NCBI GenBank assembly: GCA_947561395.2
Contig: OX387184.1
Location: 11,202,205-11,266,204, forward strand
Reading direction: 5' to 3'
Length of the DNA stretch: 64,000 nucleotides
DNA from: Buxus sempervirens
Lineage: Eukaryota; Streptophyta; Magnoliopsida; Buxales; Buxaceae
Part shown: in pieces, positions 55,351-64,000 of the stretch
How the letters are laid out: the number at the start of each line of letters is the position of its first letter
Numbering within the stretch: the first letter of the stretch is position 1
The notes under the pieces: model-generated
Databases searched by the model: none
Told to the model about the DNA's origin: nothing
The model's input: only the letters and a program-made list of their open reading frames with translations
Program-made: the position numbers and the translations under genes

Positions 55351-56554
55351 ATTACAAAGGGGACACCTAATCTCTCTCTTTCTCCTTCAGCTATTCTTGT
55401 CCTAGCTTGTTGAAGAGCATGTTTCCAGTTTTTGGATCAAACAATATATTTCCTTCCAACCAAGTAAATACAGCCGCAGGCAAGTTCTCCGGATAAAAAT
55501 CAAGCACCCAACATAGGAATCATGGGGCAGATTCGGTGGGAGATCCTAAGCCCCATCACAAACAGGGGCTCTGATTTATGTGAACATGAATGGTGGGTTT
55601 CAATTCCATGTGAACCCTTATTAGCTCCTTATGATTCATTCAATAACCATTGAACCCAATTTGCAGGTTTTTTTTAATTATCTTCCACATCAATTCATAG
55701 GGGTTGGCTCCATATTATCAACTTACTAAGCTTTATATTAAGAAATAACTGGAAAAAAAAACTGTTCTTCCATCATGTCTAAGTTTTAATAGACATCCTC
55801 TGCATGTAAAGAAGTGGCAAGGAAGTGGGATGGGGTGGATTTGGGATCCATGTGTCCTCACCTATTGGGAATAGTTGTACAATGCATGTAGTCTAACCCA
55901 AAAAAACTACATAAAATGAATTTGGCCTCTTTTGAGAATTGGGAAACAGTGTCTAGAAGGAAGCTATAATCACCGGTCACCACAAAGCAAACTGTGTTTT
56001 CACTGTGAAAGACACAATGGAGTAACGAAGTGTGAGGATTACCTGCTCACATCAATGAATATTAAGGTTATGGTTCTAAAAGTTCCTAAAAAAGATATTA
56101 GAATAGCTGAGATCATAGACACAGGCTGATGACTCATGGTAGATCAATCCTGAATTTCTAAAATTAATTCACATCTTAGGCATTGTAATTCTCCAAAACT
56201 CTGAAATCCAGTTTTTTCCTCCTAATTAAATCTCATGAGGTTTTATGTGTCAATAACATGCCTTTGTTGTTGTTCCTGTCCACAGCAATCCATTTTTCAT
56301 GTCCATATTAGAGGCCAGTTGGTGTGGTGTTAATGATCCTAAAGATCTATGCATTAGCCGACAGTCTGCTGCTCCTAGTATGCATCTACATAAAAAACCT
56401 GGATTATTTTGGTACTTTTGTGGGAATCACTGTTAGACATGAGCCTTGAATCTAAAGAAATTGATTACATTTATATGTAAGTTAATAAAGCAAAAGACTT
56501 GTTCATAATCCAAATCAAAAGGTGCTTACGAGGGTGCTTTATCTCTACAACAAT

Positions 56555-57656
56555 CTAGCTTGTAAAAAGAGAGGGGTTGGCTGATGCAGTACCCACTTGG
56601 ACTTCAAGCAACTCCAGGCGACGCTCCAATGTATCAAGTTTCTCATTCAGAGATGCCAATTTGCTCTTTGTTGTGGCCTCTGAAAATGGAATAGATAATA
56701 AGAACAAACTAAACATATGAAATAAACACACAAAATCCTAGTCCTGGCATGTTAAAAATATATAATGCCAGTGGATTAAAAACATTTTGATCGTGCAATT
56801 CAAAAGCGATTTTTTTAATCTACAAATAACAGACTACAACTACTAGGAAATTCAAAAAAATTCCAACCACAATTCCAACATTATAGTTAGGGGAACTTCG
56901 GGAATGGCTCACGTAAAAGCGCATTGCAAAAGAAATCCTCAACAACGCAAACATATATAATATTGTCGGTATCAACAAAGGTGTGTGAATCCATGAATTA
57001 CAAAAAAGTCACATAATACTTGGGATAAAGAAAATTTTCGGGGGAGATCTTGAGGGAAAATTTCTTGTCTGCGATGTTTGCTGGAAAAAATTTATAAGCG
57101 AAGCCTTTCTTCATAAAGAAAATATCAATATACTTTTGTCTTAAAAGTTCTAAAACAAGGGAAATTTGAATTCATTCAAAATAAGAAATGTCTTAAAATT
57201 TAAGGAACTTTTGGATGATGATTTTGAAGAATCTGAAAAAAAAAATGAAATGCAGATCTGTTTAACAATCTTGTTAAAGATCATATTTTCCATTTCCTGA
57301 AATGCAAGAAATTCTTTTCAAAACCATATAATACAACAGAAGCATAGAAAGGAATTAAATTAATTAAAAGCTTCATCCTAGATGAGTATGCCAAATTTTC
57401 TCAAATTACAAGCACATAATCAACATAAGAGAAATAACCACAATTAACAAAGAACCGAAACACGAAGTACGCAAAAAGGGAAAGAGATCCAAAGATAATG
57501 GGAGTTCAGGAAGATTTTCACACCAAACTGGATGAGAAATTCGAAGAGGCGACGAACATTGAGGGAGATGTGAGAGATGAACTCTCGATTCTCCCAATCT
57601 GCCTGAACTGCGATTCCCACGTTAACCGCGTTTGTGATTCCTCCCGCTCTTGCCAT
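56555..57656 (-). CDS. BRK1: BRICK1 (HSPC300), SCAR/WAVE complex subunit, copy 2
   Basis: Two exons, 57656-57524 and 56679-56555, with the same splice sites and the same 85-residue protein as copy 1. By eye the coding sequences differ only at silent positions in exon 2 (for example in the codons of the LEVQVGT stretch), while the intron has base changes and small indels. This suggests the second copy is still under purifying selection or is very young. The upstream region differs from copy 1 by the Harbinger-like element that starts 287 bp before the ATG. Confidence 0.95.
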
Positions 57657-57942
57657 TTCCTTATTCTCCTAGTTCTACCCGACAAAAATACAAACATCAA
57701 CAGATGGAAACCTATAGAATGGACTTTTTTTTTGGGTAGAAATTCGATATGGAAAAGGTAAACAAGAAACCCTAGTAACCAGTAGCAGAAAGAAATTGAA
57801 ACAGATGGAGAATTCGAAGGGGACACCTACCTCGTTGCAGAGATCAGTTAATGTGAACTAACTGTTTCGGACATTTGGAGAGAGAGAGCTCACTCCGGTC
57901 CTGTCTTGGATCAACTGTGGATGACTGATCCGTTGACTCTTA

Positions 57943-60276
57943 GGCTCTGTTTGTTTCACCGGAAAACTAGGAAAAGAAAATATTTTTCGGAATTTTAAAA
58001 TTTTCTAAGATGTTTGTTTAAGGGGAAAATGAAAATTAAGGGAAAATATTTTCTGCAGGAAAATCAGCGGAAAATAACTTCCGCTATGCTGAATTTGAGC
58101 GGAATTTATTTTCCGCCGGGGCATTTCGAACTCTCGTGTTTCTAAATTTTTTTCTCTCCTCGACTTGGACTCTCTTCTTCCTCCTCCGAGGGCACGACGA
58201 ACGACTGCGACAAAGATGGGAGCCCCGTGTTGGTAGCTCAGGAGCCTCGTGTTTTCTTCCTCCTCCGAGAGCACGACGAAATCAGAGCCTCCCTTTTCTC
58301 CCTCCTTCTTATAGCTCTTCCTGCACATCGCTCGCTCAATCACATGAAATCGGATTCTTTGTTCATCAATCAAGAGGACATACCTTTTGTTTATCAGGTT
58401 GGCATGACTTCCATCTTGTCTCCACTGCAGTCTTATTCTCTTCAAATTATGCCCTATCGTGATATCTTTTTAGAGAAGGCGAGATTGAAGGCCGCTTTGG
58501 ATGACGTGATTCGCCAAAGATCAGATTCTACGTTTATCTGAGCTCTGCAAGTTGAATGGTTTTTAAATAGCCTATCTAATTTACTTATTATATACGAGCC
58601 AATGGTGGTCTCAAGTGCAGTCGTGTTCATCTCACGCGGAGTGTGAAGTAGGGATTGGTAACTTTGTCTTTGAAATTGAGTTTTTAAACCAGTAAGATTT
58701 CTTAAGCTCTATTCTTCCGAAGACAGAAATGAATATAGGAGGGAAAGTTTATTTCCCAGAAACGAAACATTGCAGCAATTTAATTGGATTGAATCTTGGT
58801 TAGGGACCCCTTCATGTGCTCCACTGTGGTTTCATGGTTTGGTTTGGAATTGAGATATTATAGTCTTTGTCCTTTGTTCATAGAAAATGCAGGGCAATTG
58901 ATGCCACAAATTAAAGAAATGGAGTGGATTCCCAAGTCGAAAAAGGTTGGACGTGTTGAACTAGGGAAGGTCTGTTTTTCAAAATTAATAGAGTTTGGTA
59001 ATTGAAGTGTTTGATAATTAATTGGGATGATTGATTAGTGGTCTTTCTTACCATTCCAATATTGAATTTGGTTAAGGGCGATTGGTGCCAAATCAGTAGA
59101 AATCTGCTGGCCTGATACACATCTCATTACCCTGCACAGAAAAGTCAGTCATACATGAAATTAGGAATCTGTGTTCAAAAACTTGAAATTTAATTGTTAC
59201 CATTCCATTTATGCAAGGTATTGCCCCAAGGGAATTCAAGCTAGTATGTTGCTAGACCCATTACAATTTTAATTTTTGGTGTACTCTTGTTAGTGATCAT
59301 TTCTAACCGTTCTTGGCGTTATGCAGACGTCTGGCAATTCGGCCAGTTGAAGGGATTCAGCTTGAGGTAACAAGTGTGCCCGACAAAGCATGCACACCAA
59401 CTGCTTGTAGAAATGCCTGAACCAATTTTATTTTACAGTTTTTGATTTTACTGAACATTCCCTTTTTGCTTTTTAGTGGCAAAGTGTGAACCAAGCAATT
59501 TCGCTTTACCTAAGCAAAATCAATTAGATTGCTTTTCTTACTTTTTGAGTAATTTTTGAGAAGCAATACCAAACCAACCTTAGTTTTGCTTTTGAGTCTC
59601 TCCTGCGTCCTCAATCTGGAGTTTTCACTGATTTGTTGTTGATTGCGCTGCAGGTTATAAATCAAAAAGACTCTCATTAGAGTGAAAAACTAGTAATATG
59701 GTGAGGAGGACTAATATGTCGAGGAGTACTAGCATGTCGAGGTGCACCCAATCTGTCGTTACTGTCGAGGAGCTCCCAATCTGTCGTTGGAGTTGCTAAT
59801 ATGCCGAGGAGTACTAATAGAACAAGGATATTTTGTCTGTGACTATGCGATTAGGTGTTCTCTGTCCAATGAATGATGTAGATTATTTGCAGTTTATTAG
59901 TGTTTATTTCGATAAAGACTATCTCTTTTGTTGAGAAGAATCAACATGTAATTATCTAGCAATTTCTTTTACTTGTATTGGTTCACTTTGAAGGTTCTTA
60001 TGCTACCACCACCTTTTAAACAAGAGGGTAAAAATGCAATGAAAGTAAATTATTTAAAATTTGCATGGAAAGTAATTGCTCAAGCTACTTTAATTCCTAG
60101 GGTAAGTATTTTTAGTTGCATTTGTATAAGAAAAGAAAAAGAATAAAATTCTATAACATTTTTCATGTTACATCCAAACACTTGGAAAAAATAAAGAAGG
60201 AAAATTTTTTCCTGTAAAATTTTCTTCCGGAAAATATTTCCACCAGAAAATATTTTCCGGTGAAACAAACAGAGCC
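57943..60276. mobile_element. Harbinger-like non-autonomous element, 2,334 bp, absent from unit 1
   Basis: Perfect terminal inverted repeats begin GGCTCTGTTTGTTTCACC and run about 24 bp. A TTA target duplication flanks it (57940-57942 and 60277-60279); unit 1 has a single TTA at 31914-31916, the empty site. Inner ends are rich in GGAAAATATTTTCC motifs. The middle (58130-59900) is not obviously transposon: it has a CT-rich leader-like stretch, exon-like pieces with splice-like borders such as CAG/ACGTCTGG at 59327 and a short repeated phrase GTCGAGGAGTACTA at 59715-59815. No transposase was recognised. Confidence 0.92.
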
Positions 60277-60350
60277 TTAACGGAAAAATACCCACAAAAA
60301 TGAAGCTGAATAATATCTCTGTCCGAAAGTTTGTTTGTGCCCGTTAAATT

Positions 60351-60665
60351 GGGGGAAATTATTTTTAAGTAATACATTTTAAAATAATTTAGATTCAGTC
60401 ATATAATTCTTAATTATCGTAAACCATTGATACTTTTAAATAACTAAGAATCATGGTCATTTCCTTGATCAAGAGTTTCTTCCAAAATGGCCTCAAAAAC
60501 TTTGAAAACCTTTCCACTTATTTTGTTACAAGTGAGGGTATTTTGGAAATAAATTATTTATGAAAGTAAAATGATATTAATTTTCAATTATTTTAAGAAA
60601 GTATTATTAATTCTTAATTACTAAGAATTGAGCATCTGAATCTGAATTATGTTATTTTTATTTTT
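60351..60665. mobile_element. Foldback MITE upstream of BRICK1 copy 2
   Basis: The unit 2 counterpart of the element at 31988-32300, present before the duplication. Now separated from BRICK1 by the Harbinger-like insertion. Confidence 0.65.
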
Positions 60666-61570
60666 GTGCTTGTATGGTATTAATTTTTGTTTTTGTTTTT
60701 CCTATCCTTATCTAGTTAGGCGTCTTTGTTAATTAACCCACCAACCCCACCCAAAATAAATAAATAAACTTAAAGAAAAGAGGCTGAGAGTAAGACACCT
60801 AAATAGTACTTGATGCAAAATAATCTATTATATGTTTATAGCCGAAAAGGGATCCTTGAAATGCACTTCAAGTTTTAATAATTTTCAAAAAATTAATCTG
60901 ATTATTTTATATTACAATTATTATTGTCAAAGTTATTTTTGTCCTTTTAAATGTGTTGAATAAAAAGTAAATTTATTCGAATTAATAATAAAAAATCGTG
61001 GCTCAAATATGAGAAAATTGATATCATAGGAAGGAGCTCACGGTCCATATTCATTGCAAGTGGACGCATGAACTAAAAGCTATTAATTTTTTTCTGAAAA
61101 TTTTGATCCCTAGAAAGAAGCATCCCCTTTTTTGTAACGATTTTTTAATCACAAAAACTTTTAGTTTACTTTTTTCGAAAAGGTTTTTTAAACTGTCAAA
61201 AAGGGGAATTTCACTTGATCCTTAATTGTTTACACAAACCACTCTATCGTATTATTACCGGATGCACATACATACCATATGTATATAAAAAATTAGTTAT
61301 TCGTAATTATTGAGGGGATATAATAGAAATAGACATAGCGAGAGCTGTCTTCTAAAATTTCTTTTATTAATATTCTAAAGAACTACACATAAAAGGTTAA
61401 GAGACATTGAAATTAACCTTTTGAATTTTCCTTTTTTTTTATAGGACAATGAGAAATCAAATTTTAGTAAGAATCTCGCAACTTATGTTTATATAATAAG
61501 TCAGTTTACCTGCACTCACTATCAGCACTCAGTTTACCTGCACTCACCCAAAGTACAAAATTCGATATTT

Positions 61571-61760
61571 GCGCGCACCACGACAAATCCCCAAAGGCTT
61601 GTGCAATCCCCCTGTCCCACACAAATCAAATAATTGCCAGACCAAAGGCCCTAGGGGTAGCCCCAAAGAATTGATAGCACCTAAGAGGTTTAAACCGGAG
61701 ACCTTGGAGAGAGCACACCCCCTGGCCCCAAGCCTTGACCACTAGCAACCAGGGGTTCCA
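61571..61760 (-). mobile_element. SINE, family A, present only in unit 2
   Basis: On the minus strand it has an A-box-like CTAGTGGTCAAGGC, a B-box-like CGGTTTAAACCTC and the same body as the SINE at 24886-25074 (CTCCAAGGTCT, TATCAATTCTTTGGGGCTAC). The matching place in unit 1 (about 33290-33325) lacks it. The 3' part differs from the 24886 copy, so they are separate subfamilies. Confidence 0.7.
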
Positions 61761-62119
61761 GCCTTCCATCTTGCAATGCGTTACAAGTGCTTTAAATGGA
61801 TAGGCCAAGAGATTTTGATCTGCCAGTAATATGTCAAATGTGCAGTCATATCAGGAGAAAAGATTTAACTTAAAGGAGGGTACCTATCGCTTCTGGTTTA
61901 GTATTCTGCTCTGATAAATGTGACAGACGTCATCCAGTTGAAAGCCGACTATGCATTCGAGATAACTTATTCTAAATGTAAACTGCTCTTGTAAAAGGGC
62001 AAAGCATGTTGGGTCCTCAACATCCCCCAACTTGCGTGCACATTAAACTAGTATGGGGCTGAAGAATCAAGCCATTTCTATCCACGATTCTGCTATGCAA
62101 ATTTAAGGATAAATATACC

Positions 62120-62368
62120 TCACGCAGAGGCTGTGACTGGCAATAGGCCATTGTGCCTGAGCAGTGCCTCGGGGGATGGTTCACGACCTCGGAATTCCAC
62201 AAAAACCTGAAACAGAGAATACCAACACATTCCCAAAATTAATACTAGATTATATTAGAAACTGGTGAGCATTTCCAGATTTGTATCATGGCTAACCTCA
62301 AGCGGTGGTTTGCCACCTCCAAGAGCAAGTACTGTTTCCCGGAACCTATGACCAGTTTCTTTGATGGC
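62120..62368 (-). CDS. OOP: Organellar oligopeptidase copy 2, last two exons; rest beyond the window
   Basis: Exons 62368-62297 and 62206-62120 match the last two exons of the complete gene (24 and 28 residues plus stop), with the same splice sites and the same end [14 protein letters not shown]. They encode [20 protein letters not shown] near the C terminus. Upstream exons should lie to the right of 64000 if the duplication is complete. Whether this copy is functional cannot be told from the part seen. Confidence 0.85.
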
Positions 62369-62578
62369 CTGTTGCAAAGATTTTATGAGTTCTCAATCAT
62401 GCAAGGAGAAACATCAACACTGATTTATGAGTTGCCAGAGGTTGACAAGGAGTTTAACTAGCTGAAGTATAAACTGATGGATAACAACATCCAAGACTAT
62501 CATTTGAAGAAGGTATTTCGGTCCAGCTACATTTTATCTCAATATGGAGTTTAATAAACAGCTAACCCAGTGCATGAG

Positions 62579-62714
62579 GCTTCCCCCCGGCGAAATGCAT
62601 GGGGTCTGATGTACGCAGCCTTATCCGCAAGCGGAGAGGCTGTTTCCTATGACTCAAACCCATGACCTTCACGCTGCAATGTAGCAACCTAACCATTGCG
62701 CCAACGGTCAACGA
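62579..62714 (-). mobile_element. Au SINE
   Basis: On the minus strand it reads CGTTGGCGCAATGGTTAGGT (A box), CATGGGTTTGAGTCATAGG (B box), then AACAGCCTCTCCGCTTGCGG and GGCTGCGTACAT, the diagnostic sequence of the plant Au SINE family. It lies in the intron of oligopeptidase copy 2. Unit 1 keeps only its two edges. Confidence 0.9.
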
Positions 62715-64000
62715 GTCGTTCAATCAATTAACTGAATTAAATAGTAGTGGAAGGCCACGTGTGGTATGATGCCATTTGCAGAAACCCTGGGTAGGTCTTG
62801 CAGTTAAGGATTTTCAATCCACATAACTAGGGCTTTTACAGAAATATGAAATACACAATGAATAAAAAAGAATATAGAGAACAGCTGTACTCACAAAGGA
62901 ATTTTCTTCAAGTGGGAAACAATCTGATACATCACACTTAAGTTGTATGTACAGATGTCATTTTATACATATCTAAATTAACCAAGCAATGTGTATATCA
63001 TCCTATATATAAAATACAGTCTAATCGGAACCAACTTTGTTAATTTGATTATTAATTATATACTACGTTTTAACATATTACTAATAAATTATTCAATAAC
63101 ATAAACTAAAGGTAAAATATACACAAATACATAAACACAGGAGACAAATCTTACGAAAATTTTAAATTTGTTGTTCATTCATTAGCTCTCAATATTTCGA
63201 TTCAACCATATGAACAGATTTTTGAGTTCAATTCAATTGACTAAAAATATGTAGAGAGTTCCTCTTCTGGTATTTTGAACAAGTTTTGGAACAGCAAGCT
63301 TGGAGTTGCTATAACAAAGGGTTGTTGTGTCTGTTTTTCGATTTTACCATAAGTTCAAAAGAAATTTGTGCTAATGTTAGGCCGCTCCTCCTAGAAAATA
63401 AATTCAATCTCTTCATCACCGTATATACACTATCTACTCTTTTAGACATGCCTGGAAATACCTGAGTACAAATTTTCCAAGCAAACCGATCATTAGACAT
63501 CAATCATAACATCCATAAAAGGGATTAATCCAGCACCATGATACCAGCTCCCTTCAATTTTCCCAGCATCCAGAATTGGATACGACACAACACAACATGG
63601 GTATGGGTCTGGGATAAGTTTCCAATAAGTTGAATCTTTGCTGCACTCATTTCAGACTTGACAAAATGAGTATTCTCTTCCACAATTTGATTACATTATC
63701 ATATTTAGACATTTTTATTATGACATTTTGAATATATAATTGCTTCCTTTTTTACTTGAAATTAGATATGAATTATGAATTTGTATATATAGTTAGCTTT
63801 TGGCTCTTCTACAGGAGGTCCACCATAGCATATGATCACTTTTTAGAACTCATTAAAATTAACATAATGCTCGACCTTTTTATTTTTTGGTGAGGAGAAT
63901 CAGGTGGAACTCACAGATCTCAACTCAGTTAATGGCAAACTTGTAAACTGCTGAAGTTTGTTAGGAATTGGCAACCTAGTAAATAATTCAACTATCACTT

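Larger units (their letters stand above)
55351..64000. repeat. Unit 2 of the ~26-kb tandem duplication (first 8.65 kb)
   Basis: Matches unit 1 from 29321 to about 35515 in the same order. Differences are scattered substitutions, a 2,334-bp Harbinger-like insertion (57943-60276), a replaced stretch at about 61140-61560, and two SINE differences. The copy continues past the right edge. Confidence 0.92.

Noticed and set aside
58005-58541. Three overlapping frames of 104-146 codons inside the Harbinger-like element
   Set aside because: They overlap on both strands in a CT-rich stretch and match nothing I know. Kept only as part of the element's unknown cargo.
29321-64000. Reading the two similar blocks as long terminal repeats of one giant retroelement
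   Set aside because: The repeated blocks contain spliced host genes (BRICK1, oligopeptidase exons), and no LTR-type ends, primer site or polyprotein were seen. A tandem segmental duplication explains everything.

Overview
This is nuclear DNA of a flowering plant. It is AT-rich, its genes are split by many GT-AG introns (plus two GC-AG introns), and its introns and spacers carry plant transposons: hAT, Harbinger, Mutator-like and Helitron DNA elements, L1- and RTE-type LINEs, and Au and other tRNA-derived SINEs. One gene is a clear orthologue of STR2, the half-size ABCG transporter of arbuscular mycorrhiza. STR2 is lost in non-mycorrhizal lineages such as Brassicaceae, so the plant is probably mycorrhiza-competent. 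I cannot name the species.

Layout, left to right. (1) Positions 1-3997, minus strand: the 5' part of a glycine-rich-domain protein gene (GRDP/DUF1399), running off the left edge. (2) 4000-9500: a transposon-filled spacer with a 521-bp hAT MITE, a hairpin, a SINE-like unit and a Helitron-like element that holds a Mutator-type MITE. (3) 9853-16303, plus: a complete 14-exon CIPK8 kinase gene with a 763-bp hAT element in intron 1. (4) 17584-22866, minus: a complete 6-exon mitochondrial HSP70 gene, convergent with CIPK8. (5) 22867-26380: a spacer with a 1-kb Harbinger-like element that has captured the first exon of a RopGEF gene, then two retroposons inserted at the same 14-16 bp target. (6) 26381-28805, plus: a complete 3-exon STR2-type ABCG transporter, followed by a decayed repeat of its own last-exon end.

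(7) From 29321 to the right edge lies the largest structure: a direct tandem duplication with a unit of about 26,030 bp. Unit 1 is 29321-55350; unit 2 starts at 55351 and leaves the window at 64000, so only its first 8.65 kb is seen. Unit 1 holds BRICK1 (SCAR/WAVE complex subunit, minus), the whole 17-exon organellar oligopeptidase gene (M3 family, minus) and the 3' part of a CorA-like Mg transporter gene (minus). That CorA gene is cut in mid-exon at the 55350/55351 joint. Unit 2 repeats BRICK1 with an identical predicted protein and the last two oligopeptidase exons. A 2,334-bp Harbinger-like element (57943-60276) sits in unit 2 while the matching unit 1 site is empty, so it arrived after the duplication.

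The genes form no common pathway: signalling (CIPK8), mitochondrial protein import and peptide turnover (mtHSP70, oligopeptidase), actin nucleation (BRICK1) and symbiosis transport (STR2). No CRISPR array, rRNA, tRNA or bacterial-type operon was seen. Exon borders were read by hand from splice sites and remembered family sequences; they keep frame throughout the complete genes.
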